NCBI GenBank assembly: GCA_902521315.1
Contig: CABYRH010000005.1
Coordinates: 64,336-126,996, forward strand
Direction of reading: 5' to 3'
Source of the DNA: an uncultured Alphaproteobacteria bacterium
Lineage (GTDB): Bacteria; Pseudomonadota; Alphaproteobacteria; HIMB59; GCA-002718135
DNA: 62,661 nucleotides
Shown piece after piece: positions 54,225 to 62,089 of this stretch (its first letter is position 1; each line of letters opens with the position of its first letter). Under the pieces are notes generated by a model. That model searched no databases. It was not told where the DNA came from and worked only from the letters and a program-made list of their open reading frames with translations. Both the position numbers and the translations under genes were made by a program.

Positions 54225-55756
54225 TGATTTTAATAATAAAGAAAATATTATTTTTATTTATAACCTCTAAGTTCAATGCAAAAAAAAATTTATCTTATTT
54301 AGATTTAAACTTTAAAAAAATAGATTTTACAAATCATGATAAAATAAAATCATTTATTTTTAAAAAAAATTTTTATACTTACAGAAATAAAAATATTCAT
54401 AGTTTTGATTTTTTAAATTTCTCAAATAAACTTGGTGGTAAAATTGGTATAAATTTGTCTAAAAAAGCTATCTTTGAGTGGCATAAACTAAACAAAAATA
54501 AGTTAGGCTTTCCTTGGATAGAAGATCTATCATCTAAAAGGCTAATAAATCTTTTGTATAACTATGAATATATAAATTCTTCCTCAAAGGAAGCTGATAA
54601 GAAAAAATTAGATTTTATTATCTATTTTCATATTCAAAGAATTTTATTTGATTTCAACTCAAAAAAAATATCTGAATTTACTTCATACGATTTAAAAGCA
54701 TATTTGTTATCTTGCTCACTCCTAAAGAAAATTAATGAAAAAGAAATTGATTATATAAAATATATTGTTGATAACCAAATTGATAAGATTGGTATGCATA
54801 AAAGTTATAATTTCTTGGAACATTCTAAGTTTATAAATAATCTTAGTGAAATAAAAAATATTTTACTTTTTTCTAAATCAAATAAATCAAATGTTTTTGA
54901 TGAAGTAATTCTAAAAATGACATCGATATTAAATGAATATTTCCATTTAGATGGTTCTCTTGCACTATTTAATGGTACCAATAATATTTATTCAATGAAT
55001 ATTTACAATTCCTTAAATAAAGAGAGTTACTTAAAAAAAAGGGAATTTTTGAATATTGATAATGGAATTGCATTTTACTCAGATAAAAATAAAAAAATAT
55101 TTTTTGATGTAGTACAGCCAAATTCGGATATGATTAGTTCGAACTTAAGTGCTGGAACTCTATCAATCGAATTAAGTGGCTTCGGAGAAAAAATAGTTAC
55201 AAATTGTGGTGCTTCAGAGAGTTTTGGTAAAAATCCTGAATATTTGAGATACAGTGCAGCTCATTCTACCATTATTTTACAAAATACTAATATAAGTGAG
55301 ATAAAGGAAGACAATCCGCATATAAAATTTCCCCAATCTGTAGTCTTTAGAAAAGAAGCCAATGAACAAGAAGAAATATTTGAAGGATCACATAATGGAT
55401 ACTTAAAGAAATTTAGTAAAATAATAAAAAGAAGATTAGTTATTCATAGAAATAAAAATAAATTCAATGGCGAGGATAGCTTTATTTCATATAAAGATAT
55501 TGGGAGTCGTTTAATCTACCATATTAGATTTCATTTAGAGAATGATATAGTTTTAAATTTTACAAATAATAAAAAAAATATAATTTTAAAAACTAAAAAG
55601 AACAATATTTGGTTATTTAAAAGTAATACAGAGCTTATAATTGAGGATAGTATATTAGTTGATAATAATATTACGAAACCTACTAAACAAATTGTAATTA
55701 AGGGTGTATTGTCAGATAAAAAGATTATAGAAAAATGGTCCTTAGAAAAAATTTAA
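54224..55756 (+). CDS. Heparinase II/III-family protein
   Basis: 510 residues: a helical toroid-like N-terminal half (about 1-290; FPWIEDLSSKRLINLLYNYE) and a beta-sandwich C-terminal half (TLSIELSGFGEKIVTNCGAS, RYSAAHSTIILQNTN, SHNGYLKKFSKIIKRRLVIH) with the heparinase II/III signature. Family enzymes are polysaccharide lyases, but this alphaproteobacterial group is found beside purH and its substrate is unknown; a cell-wall or envelope glycan is possible. There is no evident signal peptide. It overlaps rsmB by one base and purH by 22 bp. Confidence 0.85.
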   Translation: MILIIKKILFLFITSKFNAKKNLSYLDLNFKKIDFTNHDKIKSFIFKKNFYTYRNKNIHSFDFLNFSNKLGGKIGINLSKKAIFEWHKLNKNKLGFPWIEDLSSKRLINLLYNYEYINSSSKEADKKKLDFIIYFHIQRILFDFNSKKISEFTSYDLKAYLLSCSLLKKINEKEIDYIKYIVDNQIDKIGMHKSYNFLEHSKFINNLSEIKNILLFSKSNKSNVFDEVILKMTSILNEYFHLDGSLALFNGTNNIYSMNIYNSLNKESYLKKREFLNIDNGIAFYSDKNKKIFFDVVQPNSDMISSNLSAGTLSIELSGFGEKIVTNCGASESFGKNPEYLRYSAAHSTIILQNTNISEIKEDNPHIKFPQSVVFRKEANEQEEIFEGSHNGYLKKFSKIIKRRLVIHRNKNKFNGEDSFISYKDIGSRLIYHIRFHLENDIVLNFTNNKKNIILKTKKNNIWLFKSNTELIIEDSILVDNNITKPTKQIVIKGVLSDKKIIEKWSLEKI

Positions 55757-56334
55757 AGAAAAAATTTGCTTTAATATCAGTATTTGAAAAAAGAAATTTA
55801 AAATATCTTTGCTCTAACTTAGATAAATTTAATTACAGTTTTATGTCGAGTGGATCTACTGGAGAAAAAATACGCGAATTAGGTTTTAAATGTCAGGATA
55901 TTTCAAAATTAACAAATTTTAAAGAAATGTTTGGGGGTAGGGTTAAAACATTGAATCCATTAATTTATAGTTCATTACTGTACATTAGAGATAATAAAAT
56001 TCATAAAAAACAATTTAAATTGTTGAAGATGCCTGAAATAGATATTGTTGTTGTGAACTTATATCCATTTAAAAAATATTTAAGAAAAAATAATTACGAT
56101 AAAATTATAGAAATGATAGATATTGGGGGACCAAGTTTATTAAGAGCAGCAGGAAAGAATTTCAAATATATAACTCCAATAATTGATATATTAGATTATA
56201 AAAAATTAGTAAAAAATTTATATGAAAATAAAGGAACAACTGACATTTTTTTTAGAAAAAAAATGGCTCGGAAAGTTTTTAAACAAACAGCTCAATATGA
56301 TAAAATTATCTCTAATTGGCTAAATGAAAAGTAA
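55735..56334 (+). CDS. purH: IMP cyclohydrolase part of PurH (split gene, N-terminal half)
   Basis: 199 residues matching the MGS-fold cyclohydrolase domain that closes FAICAR to IMP. Visible: FALISVFEKRNLKYLCSNLD, EMFGGRVKTLNPLIYSSLLY, VVVNLYPFKKYL, IDIGGPSLLRAAGKN and FKQTAQYDKIISNWLNEK. The usual TLHPxxHxGIL reads TLNPLIYSSLL, so a normally conserved His pair is lost. The stop TAA at 56332-56334 falls exactly in the interdomain linker; the transformylase half starts 11 bp upstream of it in another frame. It could be a genuine fission or a sequence error in an A-rich run. Confidence 0.88.
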   Translation: MVLRKNLKKKFALISVFEKRNLKYLCSNLDKFNYSFMSSGSTGEKIRELGFKCQDISKLTNFKEMFGGRVKTLNPLIYSSLLYIRDNKIHKKQFKLLKMPEIDIVVVNLYPFKKYLRKNNYDKIIEMIDIGGPSLLRAAGKNFKYITPIIDILDYKKLVKNLYENKGTTDIFFRKKMARKVFKQTAQYDKIISNWLNEK

Positions 56335-57241
56335 AAAGAATAAGATTAAATTAAGATATGGAGAAAATCCAAATCAAGAAGGCTATCTAATTAATGATCA
56401 AAAAAATTCTATTTTTACCTATCAGATTAGTGGAAAACAAATAAGTTATAATAATCTGATTGATCTTGATAGTGGATTAAAATGTTTAAAGGAATTTCTC
56501 GAGCCTACATCAATAATTCTGAAACATACTAATCCCTGTGGTATAGCTTCAGCAAAAAATATAGAGGTTGCTTTTAATAAATCTTATAAAAGCGATCCTA
56601 AAAGTGCTTTTGGGGGTATAATTTTACTAAATAGAAAAATAAATTCTAAGCTTGCAAAAAAAATATATAAAAATTTTTTTGAGATGGTAGTTGCTTTAGA
56701 TTTTGATCAAGATGCACTTAAAATTTTAGAAAAAAAGAAAAATCTAATTTTGCTAAAAATACCTAATATTAAAAAAACAACCTTTGAATATAGGTCGACT
56801 TTATTTGGAGATCTTTATCAAACAACAGATTTAAATACAATTAATAGAAAGTTTTTAACTTTAGTTTCAAAAAAGAAAGGGTCAACTAAATCAGTTGATG
56901 ATTTGATTTTCTCATTAAAAGTTGCAAAACACTTAAAATCAAATGCTATTGTTTTATCTAGAAACAAGCAAACCTTAGGTTTAGGTCATGGTCATACAAA
57001 CAGAGTAGATGCATTATATTATGCTATTAAAAATATGAATAAATATTTTAAAAAAGGAAACTTCGTTTGTGCTTCAGATGGTTTTTTTCCTTTTGTAGAC
57101 AGTATAAACCTTCTCAATAGGAATGGATGCGATGCTGTAGCTCAACCTGGAGGCTCAATAAATGATAAAGTCATAATTTCTTTTTCAGTAAAAAATAAAA
57201 TATCATTGTATTTTACAAAAAACAGGCTCTTTAAACATTGA
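56324..57241 (+). CDS. purH: AICAR transformylase part of PurH (split gene, C-terminal half)
   Basis: 305 residues matching the AICAR transformylase domain, which formylates AICAR with 10-formyl-THF. It starts with the domain hallmark IKLRYGENPNQEG, then IILKHTNPCGIAS (catalytic Lys-His), RSTLFGDLYQTTD, KSNAIVLSRNKQTLG, CASDGFFPFVDSINLL, DAVAQPGGSINDKVIISF and ends RLFKH. The usual GxGAGQMSRVDS reads GLGHGHTNRVDA, and the domain is about 25 residues shorter than E. coli's. ATG at 56324 lies in the end of the first half, an 11-bp overlap that allows coupled translation. Confidence 0.88.
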   Translation: MKSKKNKIKLRYGENPNQEGYLINDQKNSIFTYQISGKQISYNNLIDLDSGLKCLKEFLEPTSIILKHTNPCGIASAKNIEVAFNKSYKSDPKSAFGGIILLNRKINSKLAKKIYKNFFEMVVALDFDQDALKILEKKKNLILLKIPNIKKTTFEYRSTLFGDLYQTTDLNTINRKFLTLVSKKKGSTKSVDDLIFSLKVAKHLKSNAIVLSRNKQTLGLGHGHTNRVDALYYAIKNMNKYFKKGNFVCASDGFFPFVDSINLLNRNGCDAVAQPGGSINDKVIISFSVKNKISLYFTKNRLFKH

Positions 57242-57390
57242 ATAAAAAAAATAAAATTCCTTATTATTTAAAAATTTTAATTAAAGACCATCCTAAAATT
57301 ACATCAGGTAGAAAAAATTTTGATCAACATAATTATAGAATTGTAAAAACAATAGAAATAATTAAAAAATATTTTAAATTGAAAATATAG
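57238..57390 (+). CDS. Possible small basic protein after purH
   Basis: A TTG at 57238 overlaps the purH stop (TTGA) and opens a 50-codon frame ending TAG at 57388-57390: a Lys-rich product with YYLKILIKDHPKIT and RIVKTIEIIKKYF. No family recognised. The tight coupling and the spacer position argue for it; the low-complexity A/T codons and TTG start argue against it. Confidence 0.3.
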   Translation: MNKKNKIPYYLKILIKDHPKITSGRKNFDQHNYRIVKTIEIIKKYFKLKI

Positions 57391-57397
57391 ACCAAAA

Positions 57398-58162
57398 TTA
57401 ACAAGAGATATTATTTAAAATATTTTCCCAAGCTTCTCCAGTTTCTATCTCTTTAAGAGTCCACTGACCATATGCTAAATTATTGAAAATGTTATAATCT
57501 ATAATAGGATTTTCAATGTTTTTTATTTTACCAATGTGACTTAGGGTTTTGTCTGTAAAGTATGAAGGAACCCCGTTATACATTGCCATAAAACCAGCTG
57601 TTGATTGCAAACTAACAAAAGCCCAAGCATCTTTTAATAATAAACTCAATGGCATTTTTGATAATTTATTATGAACCAAAATTTTTCTATCAGAATATTT
57701 TTTTACTAATTGTGTTGTTTCTTCAGTCCATTCAGGTACATTGTACATTTTTTTCATGGTTTCAGATGGTTCAGAAAGGATTATGTAACTACCTGATTTT
57801 TTTTGATCAAGTATCTTTAAATTAAGTTTACTTAGTCTATCACTTGGAAAATTACCCTTACCATTATGTATAAAGTTATTGTAAACAATTCTAAAATAAC
57901 CATCCATATTTTTTACTTTGGTTAATTTATTTTCAAATAATCTTTCTGATTGATTAAAATAACCATGATCCATATAATAAAAATTCTTAACTTTTTTAAT
58001 TACTTCAAGAGTTCCTCTTAATACTCCATATGTTGCAATAGTTTTATCAAATTCCTTAAAATTATTTACATGGCACAAAACAGAATCACATCCTTTTGCA
58101 AAATTATAACATAGAGTTCTATTCATTATATGGTCTGTATAAATGACTATAGGTTTTTCCAT
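57398..58162 (-). CDS. GT-B-like surface polysaccharide protein, uncertain
   Basis: 254 residues. FYYMDHGYFNQSERLF near residue 90 and WAFVSLQSTAGFMAMYNGVP near residue 195 resemble the acceptor-side and the sugar-nucleotide-binding end of GT-B glycosyltransferases or capsule-export-like proteins, where the latter reads xSxxxxEAMxxGxP. The usual Glu is absent here. No signal peptide. The next gene upstream on the same strand is the six-hairpin protein at 58220, so it may share an operon with the sulfotransferases. Family uncertain. Confidence 0.45.
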   Translation of the reverse strand: MEKPIVIYTDHIMNRTLCYNFAKGCDSVLCHVNNFKEFDKTIATYGVLRGTLEVIKKVKNFYYMDHGYFNQSERLFENKLTKVKNMDGYFRIVYNNFIHNGKGNFPSDRLSKLNLKILDQKKSGSYIILSEPSETMKKMYNVPEWTEETTQLVKKYSDRKILVHNKLSKMPLSLLLKDAWAFVSLQSTAGFMAMYNGVPSYFTDKTLSHIGKIKNIENPIIDYNIFNNLAYGQWTLKEIETGEAWENILNNISC

Positions 58163-58219
58163 TATATAAAATTTACAAATAAATTATTTATACTAAAGCT
58201 TAAAGCTTTATAACTGTAT

Positions 58220-59755
58220 CTATTTTTTTTTTAAAATTATTTTTACTTGGGAATTTGGTTGAATTTCTCTAGTAGTATCTTCTTTTTTTTTGTAAGAAAA
58301 TTTAATAGTGTTTTTTTTATTACTAAAATTAAATATTCTTAATTCTGTACTTTCATCTGGCAACTCACGTATCAATGGTAAAATACCTGCTTTTATAGTA
58401 GCTGATTTAAATTTAACTAAATAATCAGATTTTCCTAGGTTTTCATTACTGCCAATAATTAACTTTGTATAACAGCCTGTTACAGATCCAATTCCCCAAT
58501 TTCTTCCATGTCCAGATACAATAGAGCTGAAATGCTTTCCAGAGTCTGAGTGCTCGTAGCCAAGACGAAGTATGGATGAACCAATTTTAATTTTTTTTGC
58601 AGCAGTTCTCAAAGCCCTTTCTGCATATTCAATATTTCCAGTAATATTATATAATAATGAAAAATATGAAGTTGAGGGTTCTCTAAATTCTTTGGGTTCA
58701 AATGAGTTAAAAAAATACCAATAGATCATGTCTTTTCTATTTCCTAAACCAGGCCTTTTAATTATTTGATTTTGGGGAAAAGTTAGCATGATTTCTGAGT
58801 CATCATACGGTTTCAAACTTGATATAGAATCTAAAACTAACTTATCAAAAGAATAATCAGAAAAAGCATTTCTGTAATAAGAAATAATTGTTCCCACATT
58901 ATCTGAATATGGATGGTCAATGATAGATATTAAATTTTTGATTATTTTTTTAGAAGCCTCTAAAAAAATATTATCATTTGTGATATTATAAAGGTCTCCA
59001 AAAATATATATAAAACCTGATGCAATTAAATTTTCAATTCCTGAGAGAGGGTCATCTTTAAAATGATGCTGATTTGATGCTAAAAATTTTTCTTCTGGCT
59101 TTATCATATCTTTAGAATAAAACTCTTCCCATTCACAGCTCCAAGCAACAGGGATTGTTTCTTTTGCAACAATTATTCTCTCAGCAAATTCTTTACTATA
59201 GTCGATTGACCAGTCTAAATATTTTTGGTCTGATGTTAAGTTCCAGGCCAATAAAGCTATATGTACAAATCTTAAATGATCAGCAGTATTAAATTTATAA
59301 TGATCTCTATTGCTTATACCATCACTCCCAAAATACCAGCTCTTAAAGTTTTTTAAGGAGTAGTTATACCAATCTTCTGTTTCCCTATCCCAATTTCCAA
59401 TTAGTTTGGAAACATTTATAATTAATTCTTTTGCTTTTAAATTGTCGGGAAAGAGATCAATGTATCTAGGTAAAAAACCTAAAAAAAGCTCTGATCCGTG
59501 GTGGACGTCTTCCATTTTGAAATATCCTCTGTGGAGATTTTTTTCTGCCCAGTTAATTAAATTTTTTCCCATATAAAATAAAAAATTTTTATTAGTTTCA
59601 TTTGGGTCTATTAAATAATCATGGAAAAGAGATATACAATAGTTTGCGTTATCACCTTGATAAATTGAATTTGAAAAACTTTCTAATGCTTCTTTATTTA
59701 TAAGCTTTTTGATTTCTTGATTTATTGTAAATGCTGACTCAAATAAAATTTTCAT
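58220..59755 (-). CDS. Six-hairpin glycosidase-like protein, unknown
   Basis: 511 residues. Repeated helix pairs with aromatic residues (NLHRGYFKMEDVHHGSELFL, HYKFNTADHLRFVHIALLAW, YSLLYNITGNIEYAERALRT) suggest an (alpha/alpha)6 barrel, the fold of several glycosidases, epimerases and lyases. His-rich loops and acidic residues (EDVHHGSE, DPLSGIENL) could form an active site. The last 60 residues are beta-rich and may be a sandwich cap. No signal peptide, so an intracellular role on glycan precursors is more likely than secreted degradation. It overlaps the sulfotransferase at 59752 by 4 bp. I cannot name a family. Confidence 0.5.
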   Translation of the reverse strand: MKILFESAFTINQEIKKLINKEALESFSNSIYQGDNANYCISLFHDYLIDPNETNKNFLFYMGKNLINWAEKNLHRGYFKMEDVHHGSELFLGFLPRYIDLFPDNLKAKELIINVSKLIGNWDRETEDWYNYSLKNFKSWYFGSDGISNRDHYKFNTADHLRFVHIALLAWNLTSDQKYLDWSIDYSKEFAERIIVAKETIPVAWSCEWEEFYSKDMIKPEEKFLASNQHHFKDDPLSGIENLIASGFIYIFGDLYNITNDNIFLEASKKIIKNLISIIDHPYSDNVGTIISYYRNAFSDYSFDKLVLDSISSLKPYDDSEIMLTFPQNQIIKRPGLGNRKDMIYWYFFNSFEPKEFREPSTSYFSLLYNITGNIEYAERALRTAAKKIKIGSSILRLGYEHSDSGKHFSSIVSGHGRNWGIGSVTGCYTKLIIGSNENLGKSDYLVKFKSATIKAGILPLIRELPDESTELRIFNFSNKKNTIKFSYKKKEDTTREIQPNSQVKIILKKK

Positions 59756-60378
59756 TTTTGTATTAGTTTAAAATCTTTTGCATATATTTTTTCAACTTTG
59801 CTAATCTGTAAATTAGAAAGTTTTATTTTAATATCACTTCCACCAGTTTGGATTTTAGGAAAAATAATCTTTCTTGAAAAAAAGTCATTAACTTGTTCAG
59901 CAAAAAGATTCACCTCATCTGTCGTAGACCAAAAAGTATAATAGCTTAAATCTTCACCTAAAAAATATACTTGTGGTAGAAAATGTCTATTCTCAAAATT
60001 ATTATTTTCAAGCTTTTCTATTATCATATCGATTGAATGATCTTTAAATTGAATATCCTGATGATAAAGTATTCTGTTTTTATATGCAGAAATAAATCTT
60101 TTAATAGGGTCTCTTACAATACAGCACTTAAAATCAACATTCATTTTTTTAAAAGGCTGTTTGGATGGAATTATTCCAATAATATCTTGTTTGCCCCCAT
60201 ATTGGTCTTGTGTTTGTTCTATCTGAGGTGTTTCATCTCCTAAAAATAAAAAATGTTTATCGACATTTAGGTGTTTTGCAAAAAACATTTTAGCAGAAGT
60301 ATTAGCGTTTTTAGGACATGGGTAATATATCAGTTTTTTGTTTGTAGTCTTATTAGTAAATACAGCATATTTTGACAT
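59752..60378 (-). CDS. Sulfotransferase, carbohydrate (family 2) type
   Basis: 208 residues with both PAPS-binding motifs: the 5'-phosphosulfate loop in LIYYPCPKNANTSAKMFFAK (PKNANTS) and the 3'-phosphate motif CIVRDPIKRFISAYKN. This is the family 2 carbohydrate-sulfotransferase pattern, so a sulfate is probably moved from PAPS to a glycan. NRHFLPQVYFL and FSRKIIF also fit. It overlaps the six-hairpin gene by 4 bp and lies 18 bp after the TPR-sulfotransferase stop, so the cluster is probably one transcript. PAPS-forming genes are not in the window. Confidence 0.82.
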   Translation of the reverse strand: MSKYAVFTNKTTNKKLIYYPCPKNANTSAKMFFAKHLNVDKHFLFLGDETPQIEQTQDQYGGKQDIIGIIPSKQPFKKMNVDFKCCIVRDPIKRFISAYKNRILYHQDIQFKDHSIDMIIEKLENNNFENRHFLPQVYFLGEDLSYYTFWSTTDEVNLFAEQVNDFFSRKIIFPKIQTGGSDIKIKLSNLQISKVEKIYAKDFKLIQK

Positions 60379-60396
60379 TTTAATTATTTCGAATAT

Positions 60397-62037
60397 TTAA
60401 TATCCATATTTCAAAATCCATTTGTTGAGTTTGGATTTATATTTACTTATTTTTTCATAATTTTTCCACCTTCCTATAGAACTTTGGTACAATGGATTTA
60501 TAACTTGATTATAGCTAGGTGTAGATATTTTTGGTCTATTTAAAGCTGTTAAGTAAAATTTTTTGAGTTTTGTTTCATATTTCAGTCCTAAGAACTTAAG
60601 TAAGTAAGTAATTTCATATTTGAAATTATTTACAATATTTTCATACTTAGCAATAGTATATTCAAAGTTAAATTCCTTTTGATAAATTTCAAATAAACTA
60701 AAAACACTGTTGTAAAAATCAATAGTGTCGTTAATTTTTAAGAAATTGATCATTGAATCATTGATTTTAAAAGATGTAAAAAAGCAACTTGTGATAACAT
60801 CACATGGATGACGCATTGCAAGAATAATTTTTGAATTAGGAAAAATTATTTTTATAAATCCAAGCTCAATAATTGATAGGGGTAATTTATCAATTATAAT
60901 TTTTTTTTCATCATCTTTATTTAAAATTATCTTTTTTAAATAATTTTGTCTTATATAATTTTTTTCTGATTCAGTAATTTTTAATAAATTTGATAGATTG
61001 TTATTTTTATTTTTAAAAAATTCATGTCTTAGATTTAATAATATAGGCTTTTCTTCTAAAACTTTGATTTTTGAATGAGACCTAAGAATTGTATCTAATA
61101 ATGTTGTGCCAGATCTAGGAAATCCTACTAGAAAAATTAGATTTTTATCATTACTATAATTATTATTATTAATAATTATCTTATTAAGATTTTTTTTAAT
61201 AAAAAAATTTTTATATTTTTCTATAGTATCTAAAACATTTCTTTTATTATACTTCTTGTTTTCTCTAAGATTTAACAAAATGCTATTTCTTTTCTCAATA
61301 TTATTAAATGCATCATTATATTTCTTTAGTTTCTCATTATTTTTAGATTTAAGATTCAGAAGTCTAATTTGGTAATGTTTATTGTTCTTAAATGCATCAT
61401 CTAAGTTTGAGCTTATAGTAAAATTTGCTGACTCTTTAAAATTATTCTCTCTGTTCAATCTGAGACTATTAAAAAAATTTAATATATTTTTTTGTTCTTT
61501 ATGTTTAAAATTTTTATAAGCAGACTCGATGAGTAATTTTAAATTCAAGATGTCATTAGTGCTTTCATACAAATTTATTAAATTTATGTATGCATCAAAA
61601 TAAAAAGTATCACATAATATAGAATTTTTATAAGATTTTTTAGCTGCGTTAAGTTTTTGTTCATCTTCATAAAAAAGAGCATCTATGAAGAATAAATATT
61701 TTTTTTCTTTATTAAAAATATTATTTGTTAAATTTACGATTTTAGTTAATTTGTTGAAGTCTTTTCTTAATTTATATTTAAAACAAATTTTTGCAGCTTG
61801 ATTACAAATATCTTCATCAAATATATTTTTTAAAAAATTTATTAATAATTTAATAGATTTATTAAATTCATTTTGTAAAATATATATATTTGAAAGATTT
61901 ATATAGGCTTTATTATTATTACTGTTTAGTTTAATTGCATTTAAAAAAGATGATTTTGCCTCAGCCAACTTTCCTGCTCTTGCATAATTAATTCCTTCAT
62001 TAATTAATCCTTCATAGTTATATCTATTTTTTAACAT
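60397..62037 (-). CDS. TPR-sulfotransferase fusion
   Basis: 546 residues. About 1-265 are TPR-like repeats (LNSNNNKAYINLSNIYILQN); about 295-546 are a sulfotransferase domain with the 5'-PAPS loop LVGFPRSGTTLLDTILRSH (PRSGTT) and the 3' motif AMRHPCDVITSCFF, then YENIVNNF and LKYETKLKKFYLTA, and ending RWKNYEKISKYKSKLNKWI. TPR-sulfotransferases are common in marine bacteria, with targets that are mostly unknown (glycans or protein tyrosines). The first gene of the minus-strand cluster, divergent from the 2OG oxygenase gene by 52 bp. Confidence 0.85.
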   Translation of the reverse strand: MLKNRYNYEGLINEGINYARAGKLAEAKSSFLNAIKLNSNNNKAYINLSNIYILQNEFNKSIKLLINFLKNIFDEDICNQAAKICFKYKLRKDFNKLTKIVNLTNNIFNKEKKYLFFIDALFYEDEQKLNAAKKSYKNSILCDTFYFDAYINLINLYESTNDILNLKLLIESAYKNFKHKEQKNILNFFNSLRLNRENNFKESANFTISSNLDDAFKNNKHYQIRLLNLKSKNNEKLKKYNDAFNNIEKRNSILLNLRENKKYNKRNVLDTIEKYKNFFIKKNLNKIIINNNNYSNDKNLIFLVGFPRSGTTLLDTILRSHSKIKVLEEKPILLNLRHEFFKNKNNNLSNLLKITESEKNYIRQNYLKKIILNKDDEKKIIIDKLPLSIIELGFIKIIFPNSKIILAMRHPCDVITSCFFTSFKINDSMINFLKINDTIDFYNSVFSLFEIYQKEFNFEYTIAKYENIVNNFKYEITYLLKFLGLKYETKLKKFYLTALNRPKISTPSYNQVINPLYQSSIGRWKNYEKISKYKSKLNKWILKYGY

Positions 62038-62089
62038 TTTCTATTTACTAAAAAAATTTAAGATATATTTTCTTTCTAATAAATACATT

